The notes under the pieces are model-generated. The model saw nothing but the letters and a program-made list of their open reading frames with translations, was not told the DNA's origin and did not search any database. Position numbers and translations under genes: made by a program. This document shows, piece by piece, positions 1 through 8,955 of a stretch of DNA of 64,000 nt (its first letter is position 1; each line of letters opens with the position of its first letter). The stretch is from an uncultured Bacteroides sp. (GTDB lineage: Bacteria; Bacteroidota; Bacteroidia; Bacteroidales; Bacteroidaceae): positions 62,001 through 126,000 of the forward strand of contig CAAFTU010000096.1 in the NCBI GenBank assembly GCA_900766005.1, given 5' to 3'.

Positions 1-702
1 TCTATCTATAACCCGATTCACGATGACTCTACGTCAACTATAGAGAAGGGAGTAGACACTTCCCTATCCATGACAGCCAACCTGAAGGCAGCCTTTCATG
101 AATCGGATTTCTTACACCATCCCTACAAACGTGTCAATATCATGATGGCAGGCAAACGATTCACCGTCGTACCGCTGGAATGGTTTGACGAAGAACAGGC
201 GGAACTGTTGTTTTACTACAACCACCCGAAACAGGAGAACGAGGTGGTGCTGTACAATAAACTGGAGAAGAACAACATCGTTGTCATTTTCGGCATGGAT
301 AAAAGCGCGTATGCTTTTCTGAACGCACAATATCCCAATGCCCGTTTTTATGCTCAGGCTACGCCACTCATCGACTATTTCTCGATCAAAAGCCGATTGG
401 GAAACAGCAAGAAGATGTACATATCGGTATCGCAGGAAGCCATTGCTCTGTATGCCTTTGAAAGAGGACATCTGCTTCTGGCCAATTCCTTTGAGTGGAT
501 GACCACCACCGATCAGATTTATTACGTGCTCTTGGCATGGAAACAACTGAAATTCGACCAGGAACGGGATGAGCTTCACCTCACAGGGGTGCTTCCGGAA
601 AAAGAATCTCTAATGAGCGAACTGAAAAAATATATTTCGCAGGTATTCATCACGAACCCTGCTACTAACATTGATATGCAAGCCTTATTAACATGCGAGT
701 AA
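1..702 (+). CDS. DUF3822 family protein (5' end outside window)
   Basis: The reading frame is open from the first base, so the N-terminus lies outside the window; about 233 residues are visible. It resembles the DUF3822 family of Bacteroidetes, which is commonly found directly upstream of rsmD, and that is the arrangement here. The family has no proven biochemical role that I know of; a distant actin/ASKHA-like fold has been suggested for similar proteins but cannot be judged by eye. No signal peptide or membrane segment is visible in the part present. The last codons overlap the rsmD start by 10 bases, which implies translational coupling. The family name rests on both similarity and context. 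Confidence 0.75.
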   Translation, partial: SIYNPIHDDSTSTIEKGVDTSLSMTANLKAAFHESDFLHHPYKRVNIMMAGKRFTVVPLEWFDEEQAELLFYYNHPKQENEVVLYNKLEKNNIVVIFGMDKSAYAFLNAQYPNARFYAQATPLIDYFSIKSRLGNSKKMYISVSQEAIALYAFERGHLLLANSFEWMTTTDQIYYVLLAWKQLKFDQERDELHLTGVLPEKESLMSELKKYISQVFITNPATNIDMQALLTCE

Positions 703-1229
703 TCAGCGGTATTTACAAAAGGAGAAGATTCGACGTGCCACGCACCTTCAAGGCCCGTCCCACAACAGATTTTGCCAAAGAAAATCTGTTTAACGTACTC
801 AACAAATACATTGACTTTGAAGAGGAGGGAATCACTGCCCTTGATTTATTTGCCGGAACAGGAAGTATCAGTATCGAACTGGTATCAAGGGGATGCGAAA
901 GAGTCATCAGTGTAGAAAAGGAATCGGCCCATCACGCCTTTATCTCCAAAATCATGAAAGAGGTAAAAACAGAAGCCTGTCTTCCGATACGGGGAGATGT
1001 ATTCAAATTTATTCAAAGCAGCAGCCAGCAATTCGATTTTATCTTTGCTGATCCCCCGTATGCATTGAAGGAACTGGGCACACTGCCCGACCTTGTATTC
1101 GAGAAGAACCTTCTGAAAGAAGGAGGCCTTTTTGTGCTGGAACATGGGAAAGACTATCATTTTGAAGAACACCCCCGTTTCATAGAGCACCGTGCCTATG
1201 GGAGCGTGAATTTTTCTCTGTTCCAATGA
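693..1229 (+). CDS. rsmD: 16S rRNA (guanine(966)-N(2))-methyltransferase RsmD
   Basis: SAM-dependent methyltransferase that modifies G966 of 16S rRNA in the small ribosomal subunit. The 178-residue protein is the usual length. It starts with the family signature MRVISGIYKRR, followed by RPTTDFAKE around residues 22-30. The SAM-binding motif DLFAGTGS is at about residues 51-58 and the catalytic DPPY motif of N2-guanine methyltransferases at about 120-123. The ATG lies inside the last codons of the upstream DUF3822 gene, so the two are co-translated. About 50 bases separate its stop from the convergent cardiolipin synthase gene. Confidence 0.95.
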   Translation: MRVISGIYKRRRFDVPRTFKARPTTDFAKENLFNVLNKYIDFEEEGITALDLFAGTGSISIELVSRGCERVISVEKESAHHAFISKIMKEVKTEACLPIRGDVFKFIQSSSQQFDFIFADPPYALKELGTLPDLVFEKNLLKEGGLFVLEHGKDYHFEEHPRFIEHRAYGSVNFSLFQ

Positions 1230-1278
1230 TTCTACACCACCCTAACAAACAGAGAAAACACCTGGAAAAATAAAAGTA

Positions 1279-2721
1279 CTAAAGCAGCGGAGCCAGCAGA
1301 CGAACGACGGACTCCGCTGTTTTTTGTCTCCAAGAACGGCGCGTCCAGTTCTTCAAATGTATCTGCACGCTCTCACGCTGGTCCTGCAAAAAGATTTCCT
1401 TCAGTTCCAATGCCGTATCCATGTCATAAATAAAAGCATTCACCTCGAAGTTTTGTTCAAAACTACGAAAATCAAGATTCGTAGAACCTACTGTAGACAA
1501 AAGATCATCCGACACCATCAGTTTGGAATGAAGAAATCCCTTCTTATAAAAATAGACCTTCACCCCAGCCTGCATAATATCGGCCAGATAGGAATGAGAA
1601 CCTAAATGAGTAATCCGGTTGTCTGCACGTTCCGGCAGCATCAAGCGTACGTCCACCCCCGACAGTGCAGCCGTCTGCATGGCAGCTAAGATCTGTTCGG
1701 TAGGCAAGAAATAAGGAGTCTGCATGTAGAAATACTTCCTGGCATGCGTGATAGCCATGGTGAGTCCCTGCATAATCTCTTTCCAAGGGCCAACAGGCTC
1801 ACTCGTCACAATCTGCACCGTAGAGTTGCCCACGGTATCCAGACATGGGAAATAACAGGATGCCGTAATCAGGGTGCGGTCCACAAAATACCAGTCGAGC
1901 AGAAAAGTGGTCTGCAAGCCATGCACAGCCTTACCTTCAACCTTGATATGCGTATCCCGCCAAATGCCCCAGGAAAAGCCGCGCATATAGCGTTCAGCCA
2001 AGTTCATGCCTCCGATAAATCCCACACGGCCGTCGATAACAACAATTTTGCGGTGGTTACGATAGTTCACCTTACTGGTAAACAGAGGGAAACGTACTTT
2101 CAAAAAACTGCGCACTTCAATGCCGGCACTGCACATTTCTTCAAAAAAACGGTGCGGCACGTGCCAGCAGCCTACATCATCGTAAATCACCCTCACCTCT
2201 ACCCCTTGCGCAGCCTTCTCTATCAACACATCCCGAATCATCCGCCCGATGGCATCATCTTCAAAGATATAATACTCCATGTGAATATGATGCTTGGCTT
2301 TCTGAAGTTCACGCAACAGCGACTGCAGTTTGGTATATCCTTCCGTGTACACCGAGATGGCATTGCCTTCAAACGGGAAAGCCTGATTGGTGTGAAAGAA
2401 GAAACGGACCAGGCGGGAATAAGCGTCCGGTATATCAGAAACATCCTGTGCCAAATACTCAGCCATGGGCTTTTTCAAAAGTCTGTCATAACTCTTCTGA
2501 CTGATGATACGCTCCCTGCGCTGGCTTCGCCCGAAGAAAAAATAGAAAACGAGACCGACGAACGGCAGAAAAAGCAAGACAAGAATCCAAGCCAGCGTCT
2601 TCACCGGATTTCGGTTGTCCAAAACAATCACCACAATCGTACTGAAGACAGCTCCGAAATAAAGCATATCAAAAAGCACCGTGGCCATTTGTCCCAATAT
2701 GTAGTTCCAGTCCAGCATCAT
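1279..2721 (-). CDS. cls: cardiolipin synthase, phospholipase D family
   Basis: Membrane enzyme that condenses phosphatidylglycerol to cardiolipin. About 480 residues from the ATG chosen here. Two hydrophobic N-terminal segments (about residues 10-35 and 42-65) precede the paired phospholipase D domains. The first HKD motif reads HRKIVVIDG at about 223-231 and the second HSKLMVSDD lies near residue 400. A longer frame beginning with TTG at 2799 exists, but that codon lies inside the hairpin terminator of the upstream gene, so ATG 2721 (or the adjacent ATG 2718) is the better start. The gene is the last on the minus strand before the convergent rsmD. Confidence 0.93.
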   Translation of the reverse strand: MMLDWNYILGQMATVLFDMLYFGAVFSTIVVIVLDNRNPVKTLAWILVLLFLPFVGLVFYFFFGRSQRRERIISQKSYDRLLKKPMAEYLAQDVSDIPDAYSRLVRFFFHTNQAFPFEGNAISVYTEGYTKLQSLLRELQKAKHHIHMEYYIFEDDAIGRMIRDVLIEKAAQGVEVRVIYDDVGCWHVPHRFFEEMCSAGIEVRSFLKVRFPLFTSKVNYRNHRKIVVIDGRVGFIGGMNLAERYMRGFSWGIWRDTHIKVEGKAVHGLQTTFLLDWYFVDRTLITASCYFPCLDTVGNSTVQIVTSEPVGPWKEIMQGLTMAITHARKYFYMQTPYFLPTEQILAAMQTAALSGVDVRLMLPERADNRITHLGSHSYLADIMQAGVKVYFYKKGFLHSKLMVSDDLLSTVGSTNLDFRSFEQNFEVNAFIYDMDTALELKEIFLQDQRESVQIHLKNWTRRSWRQKTAESVVRLLAPLL

Positions 2722-2783
2722 ACTTTCTATTATCACAATACACAGCAATGCAACAAATATAAAGCAATTAGTCGGATAAACAA

Positions 2784-2826
2784 AGAGTCCCGGGGACAAC
2801 TTTCATCATTGCCTCTCCGGGACTCT
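2784..2826 (-). terminator. intrinsic terminator of the outer-membrane barrel gene
   Basis: Two arms, AGAGTCCCGGGGA (2784-2796) and TCTCCGGGACTCT (2814-2826), form a 13-bp stem with one G-U pair and a 17-base loop. On the minus strand the stem is followed by a T-rich stretch (TTTGTTTATCC). It begins about 25 bases after the stop codon at 2851, and separates that gene from cls. Confidence 0.75.
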
Positions 2827-2850
2827 CCTCCCCTAACCAAGAAATATCCA

Positions 2851-5784
2851 TCAATGCATCATACGCATCCCACCACCGTGCATCCGGTGCGGTCCCATAG
2901 GCGGTCTGCCATGTCCGCCTCCGTCAAAACCGCCTCTGCGCATATTGCCGCGGGCCTCTTTGCTACCGAAAATATTCAGCCGGTAAGAAAAACGGAGCAT
3001 ACAATAGTTGGTGACCCCATTATACTCGGATACCGACCGCATATCCGCAGTGAGCGAACGACTGACATTGGTGCGCTGCTTTAAGATATCATACACCTCA
3101 AAGCTGATAGTAGCTGCATTTCCTTTCAGGAAATTCTGGGCAATCTGCGCATTCCAGATCAGTTCGTTGCGGTTCATGCTTGCATCCCGATAGCCCCGGC
3201 GCGAATTGTTCGTGATGTTGGTCGACAGCGTCATATTCCAAGGCAAATAAATGTTGGTACTGGCGCCATAACCAAACGTATAAGGTTTTTGATTGTTCTC
3301 CGGGCGCAGTTTGTTCCGTTCAAACTGATAATTGATGGAGCCGTTGAGTGTCAGTTCCAGCCAATCGTTACGGAACGTACCGTTCAACCGTTCTTCCAGA
3401 CTCAAAGTAGTACTGGTATTTTTATCATCCGCCTTTCTCTCTGAATTATAAAGGTAACCCACCTCGTTCCGGTATCCGGCTATCGAAAAAGAGTTGATGG
3501 TAAACCGTTTGTCCTTCAATGCAGTGTTGAATCCCACCATTCCCATCGCATTCCAATTACCATTGATATTTTTGGGTTGAATCGTCACGCCACCGGTCGA
3601 CTCATGATATTCAGTCGAGTTGCTGATGTTGTTCTGCGTCAAGTTCATAAACGCATGAGCCATTACTCCCCGCTGCTTTTCAGCGTTATACGTGTTATAG
3701 AACAAGCGGATATTATGAGAGAACGAAGGCTTCAGTCCGGGGTTTCCCTTGGTAATTCTCAGCGGATTGGAATTGTCTGTCACATCCAGCAAATTCTCCA
3801 TACTCGGCTGTCCGGGACGTCCGCGGTAAGTGAAACGCAGCTGGCTCACCTTAGAGAAGCGGTAGCGGAAATCGATGTTAGGAGCAAAATTAAAGACATT
3901 TCGCTTCACAATGGTATCCACATCCGATTTCTTATACGTCAGCTTCGTATTCTGAGGCTGGAGAGAAACACCTACATTAAAGCGGTATTTTTCACGGATA
4001 AAGTTCAGTCCGGCATTGATATCATGATTGTAATAGTTGTACTTGGCATATTTGCTTAAATCCATGTCCTTGTTGGCTTCATACCCTTCGGGCAAAGGAT
4101 ATCCGAAATGCCAATCCCAGTCCTGTCCCTTATCGGCAAAAGAATTTAAATCATACGTGCTCCGGTCGCTTTCCGTATATTTATATTGAAAGCGGTAGCG
4201 AAGTTGAAGGAAAGTAGACTTAGCCAAAGGCTCGTTATAGGTCAGCTCAGCAGAATAATTATAATTATTACCCGGAGTAGAAGTATATTGCTTCCGCTCA
4301 TCCAACGGTCGGCCGGCTTCTAAAAAATAACGGGTCAACGACTCCATAAACGATTCACTCTCGCTATCACCATAGCCAAACGTACCGCGAAGCGTAATGT
4401 TTCTGCCCCGATTGTTCAACTTTCTGTTCACCATCAGCGAAGCATTGGCTGTCAGGTTTTTGCTTTTGGAAGAAGACTCACTGTTGCTGGCATTCACCCG
4501 AATATCCTTCAAGGGGTCTTCATCACTTTCCCAATTGATTTTATTCAAAAAATCATTCGGATTGCTCACCAAATTAAAAGGGTCTTCATTAAACGTACCC
4601 GACTCGGAGATAGAATATCCCTTCGACTTTCCATACGACACATTCGGACGGAAAACGATATTCGTCATTGTATCCGGTTTCCATTCCAAACGAAAATCAG
4701 CTCTGAAATCCATATTTCGATTCCGGTTGCTGCCATTGGAATTAGAATAAGAATTACCATTCTGCAGAAAACGCTCTGTAGAGCTGACAGAAGAAGCATC
4801 CCGATCGCTATAATTGTAGCGGGCACTACCGCCCAGTTCCAGTTTTTCCGTTTCCTTTGCAAAGGTAGCCCCAAGCATCTTAGTGGCAGTTAAGCCGTTG
4901 CTATTGCGGAAGCGAGGTCCCCCTCCGCCGGAAAAACCTTCATCGTTCACATTATTGGCCGAACCGAGCAAAGTAAATTGGGAACCCTTGACAAAACGGC
5001 TCAACATCAGATTGCTGCCATAGCGGTCTTCCGTACCGCCGGCCACACTGGCATTCCCAATCCAACCCTGATTCATCCCCTTCTTCACTTTCAGGTCGAG
5101 CACCGTTTCCTCCTCCCCGTCATCAATACCCGTGATACGGGCCAAGTCCGACTTTTTATCATACGTCCGAAGTTTATCAATCATGTGAACGGGCAGATTC
5201 TTCAATCCGGTTTTCACATCCCCGCCAAAGAATTCCTTGCCGTCTACCATGATTTTTTTCACTTCCTTACCGTTGATTTTCACGTTGCCGTCATCATCAA
5301 TCTCAGCTCCCGGAATCTTTTTCACCAGTTCCTCCAGCATAGCACCTTCCGGAGTGCGGTATGCAGAAGAATTATACTCCAAGGTGTCTTCCTTCACGGT
5401 CACCTGCGGAGCTTCAGCTGTCACTACAGCTTCACTCAGCATCACTGCATCCGACTCAAGTGCAAGGGTGCCCACCTTCTTTTCTGTCACATTGGCATAC
5501 AGATGAACTGGCACATACTTGGTATGAAAACCGATATAAGAGATCTTCAACACATACCGACCGGCTTTCACTTTAGGAAGACGGAACCAACCTTGATTCG
5601 AGCTGGCAATGCCGGCAGCATAGGCACTGTCTGGCAGAGACAACAGCTGAATAGTAGCCTGAGCAGCAGGTTCCTTTGAGTCTGCTTCAATCACACGCCC
5701 CGAAACAGTAATGATTTTGGTTTGTGCAAAAATAGAGCAAGAGGCCAGCAACAACCACACCAACCCTAAAAATAGTCTTTTCAT
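2851..5784 (-). CDS. TonB-dependent-receptor-like outer-membrane beta-barrel protein with carboxypeptidase-regulatory-like N-domain
   Basis: Large outer-membrane protein of about 977 residues. ATG 5784 is preferred over the longest frame because a signal peptide follows (MKRLFLGLVWLLLASCSIFAQ) and GGAAAAGGAA lies just upstream. After the signal comes a carboxypeptidase-regulatory-like beta domain (about residues 25-105), then a plug-like region (VVVTAE-type motif, IPGAEIDDDGNVKINGKEV), then a long barrel rich in Asn, Ser and Tyr. This is the architecture of the OMP_b-brl_3 family; these proteins differ from SusC and their substrates are mostly unknown. The C-terminus is odd: the last 30 or so residues are rich in Gly, His and Met (GGGHGRPPMGPHRMHGGGMR), which suggests metal binding. 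A -7 element is at 5868-5875. No partner lipoprotein adjoins it. Confidence 0.88.
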   Translation of the reverse strand: MKRLFLGLVWLLLASCSIFAQTKIITVSGRVIEADSKEPAAQATIQLLSLPDSAYAAGIASSNQGWFRLPKVKAGRYVLKISYIGFHTKYVPVHLYANVTEKKVGTLALESDAVMLSEAVVTAEAPQVTVKEDTLEYNSSAYRTPEGAMLEELVKKIPGAEIDDDGNVKINGKEVKKIMVDGKEFFGGDVKTGLKNLPVHMIDKLRTYDKKSDLARITGIDDGEEETVLDLKVKKGMNQGWIGNASVAGGTEDRYGSNLMLSRFVKGSQFTLLGSANNVNDEGFSGGGGPRFRNSNGLTATKMLGATFAKETEKLELGGSARYNYSDRDASSVSSTERFLQNGNSYSNSNGSNRNRNMDFRADFRLEWKPDTMTNIVFRPNVSYGKSKGYSISESGTFNEDPFNLVSNPNDFLNKINWESDEDPLKDIRVNASNSESSSKSKNLTANASLMVNRKLNNRGRNITLRGTFGYGDSESESFMESLTRYFLEAGRPLDERKQYTSTPGNNYNYSAELTYNEPLAKSTFLQLRYRFQYKYTESDRSTYDLNSFADKGQDWDWHFGYPLPEGYEANKDMDLSKYAKYNYYNHDINAGLNFIREKYRFNVGVSLQPQNTKLTYKKSDVDTIVKRNVFNFAPNIDFRYRFSKVSQLRFTYRGRPGQPSMENLLDVTDNSNPLRITKGNPGLKPSFSHNIRLFYNTYNAEKQRGVMAHAFMNLTQNNISNSTEYHESTGGVTIQPKNINGNWNAMGMVGFNTALKDKRFTINSFSIAGYRNEVGYLYNSERKADDKNTSTTLSLEERLNGTFRNDWLELTLNGSINYQFERNKLRPENNQKPYTFGYGASTNIYLPWNMTLSTNITNNSRRGYRDASMNRNELIWNAQIAQNFLKGNAATISFEVYDILKQRTNVSRSLTADMRSVSEYNGVTNYCMLRFSYRLNIFGSKEARGNMRRGGFDGGGHGRPPMGPHRMHGGGMRMMH

Positions 5785-5867
5785 TTCCTTTTCCAATTGT
5801 ATTAATAGTAGCAATGTCTATTTGACTATACGAATTGAAAAAGGTTTAATCCAGCGCTTTTGTCTTA

Positions 5868-5875
5868 CAAAAATA
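5868..5875 (-). promoter_or_regulatory. Bacteroides -7 element upstream of outer-membrane barrel gene
   Basis: CAAAAATA on the plus strand reads TATTTTTG on the minus strand, matching TAnnTTTG. It would start a transcript near 5861, leaving a leader of about 75 bases before ATG 5784. I found no clear -33 TTTG. Confidence 0.45.
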
Positions 5876-5878
5876 AAC

Positions 5879-6283
5879 TTATCTCTTAAAAATCTGATCA
5901 ACGGCTGCTTTCTTCAAGCCAAATTCAAGACAAAGGACATTGAAGACCAGAAAAGTGAGAAAGGAAGAACTGTCTACGCTGAACGCTTCACCTCTGATGA
6001 CCTGCAGCAGCATAGCGCCAAAGGCAAAGAAAAAAGTCAGAAAAATGGCATTCCGCACAGCCTTATTGCGAATCTGTTCCGTTTCACGATTCTCATTTTT
6101 GCTCAAGGCAAAAATAATCAGAATACATCCTGCCATCATCAGCAGTTTCGTACATTCTTTGTAGAACACCAGGTTGCTGTCTGTCAGCACCCCCTGCATC
6201 ATTAAAATGAATGGAATAAACAAAGCAATCAACAGGATAAGATAACCGAACGGACGACAATATACAGGTAATAATGCTTTCAT
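5879..6283 (-). CDS. small integral membrane protein, unknown function
   Basis: I do not recognise this 134-residue protein. ATG 6283 is chosen because a -7 promoter element lies at 6313-6320, inside the longer frame that begins near 6352. The sequence shows about four hydrophobic segments: residues 10-30 (GYLILLIALFIPFILMM), about 45-63 (LLMMAGCILIIFAL), about 80-98 (AIFLTFFFAFGAMLLQV) and about 108-124 (FLTFLVFNVLCLEFGL). There are no obvious catalytic motifs. It is divergent from aroB and stands 95 bases upstream of the outer-membrane barrel gene on the same strand. Function unknown. Confidence 0.7.
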   Translation of the reverse strand: MKALLPVYCRPFGYLILLIALFIPFILMMQGVLTDSNLVFYKECTKLLMMAGCILIIFALSKNENRETEQIRNKAVRNAIFLTFFFAFGAMLLQVIRGEAFSVDSSSFLTFLVFNVLCLEFGLKKAAVDQIFKR

Positions 6284-6312
6284 AATTTTACTATTTAGAC
6301 GTTTTAATGCTA

Positions 6313-6349
6313 CAAAAATAAGCATAAAAAGATATTTTATATACATTTG
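6313..6349. promoter_or_regulatory. divergent -7 elements for the small membrane protein and aroB
   Basis: On the minus strand TATTTTTG (plus-strand 6313-6320) and on the plus strand TACATTTG (6342-6349) both match the Bacteroides -7 consensus TAnnTTTG. They would give start sites near 6306 and 6355, facing away from each other, with short leaders to ATG 6283 and ATG 6373. Neither has a clear TTTG -33 box. Confidence 0.55.
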
Positions 6350-6372
6350 CAAGGATAAAAGTGAAAAGTATT

Positions 6373-7434
6373 ATGAGCAAACAAGAAGTTATCTTATGCG
6401 AAAGCTTGGAAAAGAGCCTGATTCATGCCATCGAACGATGCCCGCATGACAAACTGTTTATCCTTACCGACGAACATACCCGCCGGCTTTGCCTGCCAGC
6501 CCTGGAGAACTTGCCGGAAATAAAAGAAGCCGTTTCCATCACCATCGGAGCCGAAGATGTGCACAAAACACTGGAAACATTAGCTTCCGTATGGACGGCG
6601 CTAAGCAATCAAGGAGCTACCCGCCACTCGCTGCTTATCAACTTAGGAGGCGGCATGGTGACCGATTTAGGAGGATTTGCTGCTGCCACTTTCAAACGGG
6701 GAATGGCCTACATCAACCTGCCTACTACCCTGCTGGCCATGGTCGATGCTTCGGTAGGCGGAAAAACAGGCATTAACTTCAACGGACTCAAGAATGAAAT
6801 CGGTGCCTTTGCTCCGGCAAGCAGCGTACTGATTGAAACGGATTTCTTGCGCACACTGGATGCTGCCAACTTTTTCTCCGGCTATGCAGAAATGCTCAAA
6901 CACGGACTCATCAGCCGGACCGACCATTGGGCAGAACTGCTGAACTTTGACACGGCACACATCGACTACCGCGTCCTGAAGCAGCTGGTGGGTCAGTCTG
7001 TGCAGGTGAAAGAAGAAATCGTGGCACAAGACCCTTACGAAAAAGGCATCCGCAAAGCACTCAACTTAGGACACACCGTGGGGCATGCGTTCGAAAGCCT
7101 GGCACTGGCCGAGAACCGTCCGGTACTGCATGGATATGCCGTGGCCTGGGGAATGGTATGCGAACTGTATCTCTCCCACCTCCGGGTAGGCTTCCCGAAA
7201 GACAAAATGCGGCAGACCATTCAATTTATCAAAGAAAACTATGGCATATTCCACTTTGACTGCAAGAAGTACGAACAGCTGTATGCCTATATGACGCACG
7301 ACAAAAAGAACACATCGGGCATCATTAACTTCACTCTGCTGAAAGAAATTGGAGATATCTGCATCAACCAGACTGCCGACAAAGAAACGATCTTCGAAAT
7401 GTTCGATTTCTACCGCGAATGTATGGGTGTCTGA
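6373..7434 (+). CDS. aroB: 3-dehydroquinate synthase
   Basis: Converts DAHP to 3-dehydroquinate, the second step of the shikimate pathway, using NAD and a divalent metal. The ATG at 6373 gives 353 residues (start MSKQEV) and a leader of about 18 bases from the predicted start site; a GTG at 6361 is possible but sits almost on it. The NAD-binding segment GGGMVTDLGG is at about residues 92-101, DASVGGKTGINF at about 125-136, and the metal-binding LGHTVGHAFE segment near 240. It is not in the aromatic operon at 28 kb, which holds the first step and the terminal branch. Confidence 0.95.
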   Translation: MSKQEVILCESLEKSLIHAIERCPHDKLFILTDEHTRRLCLPALENLPEIKEAVSITIGAEDVHKTLETLASVWTALSNQGATRHSLLINLGGGMVTDLGGFAAATFKRGMAYINLPTTLLAMVDASVGGKTGINFNGLKNEIGAFAPASSVLIETDFLRTLDAANFFSGYAEMLKHGLISRTDHWAELLNFDTAHIDYRVLKQLVGQSVQVKEEIVAQDPYEKGIRKALNLGHTVGHAFESLALAENRPVLHGYAVAWGMVCELYLSHLRVGFPKDKMRQTIQFIKENYGIFHFDCKKYEQLYAYMTHDKKNTSGIINFTLLKEIGDICINQTADKETIFEMFDFYRECMGV

Positions 7435-7496
7435 GAAAAGAAAAACGGACTAAAAATAAAAATGTGCAAGAAACCTCAGAAAAATTTGCCTGAAAA

Positions 7497-7527
7497 TTTG
7501 GTATCTCAAAATAAAGCACTACCTTTG
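7497..7527 (+). promoter_or_regulatory. promoter of tRNA-Pro (TTTG-N19-TACCTTTG)
   Basis: A -33 box TTTG (7497-7500) and a -7 box TACCTTTG (7520-7527) are separated by 19 bases, a full match to the Bacteroides sigma-ABfr consensus. The tRNA begins 12 bases after the -7 box. Confidence 0.8.
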
Positions 7528-7538
7528 CATCCGCAATT

Positions 7539-7613
7539 CGGGATGTAGCTCAGTCCGGTTAGAGTACGCGTCTGGGGGGCGTGTGGTCGCTGGTTCGAAT
7601 CCAGTCATCCCGA
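7539..7613 (+). tRNA. tRNA-Pro (anticodon GGG)
   Basis: The 75-base cloverleaf folds completely. Acceptor arms CGGGATG (7539-7545) and CATCCCG (7606-7612) pair. The D-arm is GCTC...GAGT. The anticodon stem CGCGT/GCGTG encloses loop CTGGGGG with anticodon GGG at 7574-7576, which reads CCC/CCU proline codons. The T-arm is GCTGG TTCGAAT CCAGT and the discriminator base is A7613. The CCA end is not encoded. A consensus promoter precedes it and an intrinsic terminator follows. Confidence 0.97.
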
Positions 7614-7623
7614 CAGAAAAAAA

Positions 7624-7658
7624 AGCATTGATAATCTGATGATTGTCGATGCTTTTTT
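7624..7658 (+). terminator. intrinsic terminator after tRNA-Pro
   Basis: AGCATTGATAATC (7624-7636) and GATTGTCGATGCT (7641-7653) form a 13-bp stem with two G-U pairs and a four-base loop, followed by six T residues. The stem begins 11 bases after the tRNA. Confidence 0.9.
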
Positions 7659-7671
7659 GGTTTAATACACC

Positions 7672-7679
7672 TATCTTTG
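7672..7679 (+). promoter_or_regulatory. -7 element upstream of queA
   Basis: TATCTTTG matches TAnnTTTG and lies 23 bases before the queA ATG, just after the tRNA terminator. No well-spaced -33 box is visible. Confidence 0.5.
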
Positions 7680-7702
7680 CACTGTTAATAGTAAACAACA
7701 TT

Positions 7703-8923
7703 ATGAAAGAGAATCCGAAACATATTCATATCAGTGAATACAACTATCCCTTGCCCGACGAACGCATTGCCAAATTTCCATTGCCCGTCCGCGACCAGTC
7801 GAAACTATTGGTTTACCAGCAGGGAGAAGTAAAAGAAGACGTGTTCACCTCCTTACCCGACTACTTGCCTCACGGAGCGCTGATGGTATTCAACAACACG
7901 AAAGTCATCCAAGCCCGCTTGCACTTCCGGAAAGAAACAGGTGCCTTAATCGAAGTGTTCTGCCTGGAACCCATTCAGCCCAATGACTATGCTCTCAACT
8001 TCCAGCAGACGGAACATGCAGCCTGGCTGTGTATGATCGGTAATTTAAAGAAGTGGAAAGAGGGTGCCTTGCAGCGGGAGATGAATGTGAAAGGGTTTCC
8101 CATCACACTGAAGGCTACGCGGGGAGCATGCAGAGGAACCAGCCATTGGGTGGATTTTTCGTGGAACAATCCGCAAGTGACGTTTGCTGACATTCTGGAA
8201 GTGTTTGGCGAACTGCCTATTCCTCCCTACTTGAACCGCGACACGCAGGAAAGCGATAAAGAGACCTATCAGACGGTTTACTCTAAAATCAAGGGATCGG
8301 TGGCAGCTCCCACTGCCGGATTGCATTTCACTCCGCGTGTATTGGATGCTCTGCAGGCAAAAGGGGTGGAACTGGAGGAACTGACCCTACATGTAGGAGC
8401 CGGTACGTTCAAGCCGGTAAAGAGCGAAGAAATCGAGGGGCACGAGATGCATACGGAATATATTTCGGTGAACCGCTCTACCATTCAGAAGCTGATCGAC
8501 CATCAAGGTTGTGCCATTGCAGTGGGAACTACTTCGGTACGCACGCTCGAAAGCCTGTACCACATCGGTGTCACGCTGGCCCATCATCCCGATGCCACCG
8601 AACAGGAACTGCACGTGAAGCAGTGGCAACCTTATGAAGAAGAGGAAGCTATCCCGGCAGTAGAGGCCTTGCAGCATATCATTGACTACCTGGACCGCAA
8701 CGGGCTGGAAACGTATCACGGAAGCACGCAGATTATCATTGCTCCGGGCTATGAATACAGAATCGTGAAAGCCATGGTCACCAATTTCCACCAGCCGCAA
8801 AGCACGCTGCTGTTGCTCGTCTCGGCTTTCGTGAAAGGCAACTGGCACACAATTTACGATTATGCGCTGGCTCACGACTTCCGGTTCTTGAGCTACGGAG
8901 ATTCTTCGTTACTGATACCTTAA
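7703..8923 (+). CDS. queA: S-adenosylmethionine:tRNA ribosyltransferase-isomerase
   Basis: Transfers and isomerises the ribose of SAM onto 7-aminomethyl-7-deazaguanine in tRNA, giving epoxyqueuosine at the wobble position of Asp, Asn, His and Tyr tRNAs. The ATG at 7703 (MKENPKHIHISEYNYPLP) gives 406 residues; the longer frame would begin within the tRNA terminator. Family signatures include NYPLPDERIAKFPLPVRDQSK at the start, LMVFNNTKVIQARL, SVAAPTAGLHFT, LHVGAGTFKPV and a C-terminal TNFHQPQSTLLLLVSAF. A weak -7 box at 7672-7679 may drive it with the downstream Nudix gene. Confidence 0.95.
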   Translation: MKENPKHIHISEYNYPLPDERIAKFPLPVRDQSKLLVYQQGEVKEDVFTSLPDYLPHGALMVFNNTKVIQARLHFRKETGALIEVFCLEPIQPNDYALNFQQTEHAAWLCMIGNLKKWKEGALQREMNVKGFPITLKATRGACRGTSHWVDFSWNNPQVTFADILEVFGELPIPPYLNRDTQESDKETYQTVYSKIKGSVAAPTAGLHFTPRVLDALQAKGVELEELTLHVGAGTFKPVKSEEIEGHEMHTEYISVNRSTIQKLIDHQGCAIAVGTTSVRTLESLYHIGVTLAHHPDATEQELHVKQWQPYEEEEAIPAVEALQHIIDYLDRNGLETYHGSTQIIIAPGYEYRIVKAMVTNFHQPQSTLLLLVSAFVKGNWHTIYDYALAHDFRFLSYGDSSLLIP

Positions 8924-8955
8924 CTGTTTCACTCATAAATATAAATACTGTAACC

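Noticed and set aside
2721..2799. Longer N-terminus for cardiolipin synthase starting at TTG 2799
   Set aside because: The codon lies inside the hairpin terminator of the upstream gene, and the family N-terminus begins at the ATG near 2721.
1744..3084. Long plus-strand open frame of 446 codons opposite cls
   Set aside because: It is the shadow of two real minus-strand genes, crosses their terminator, and is rich in His and Arg as typical for antisense frames.
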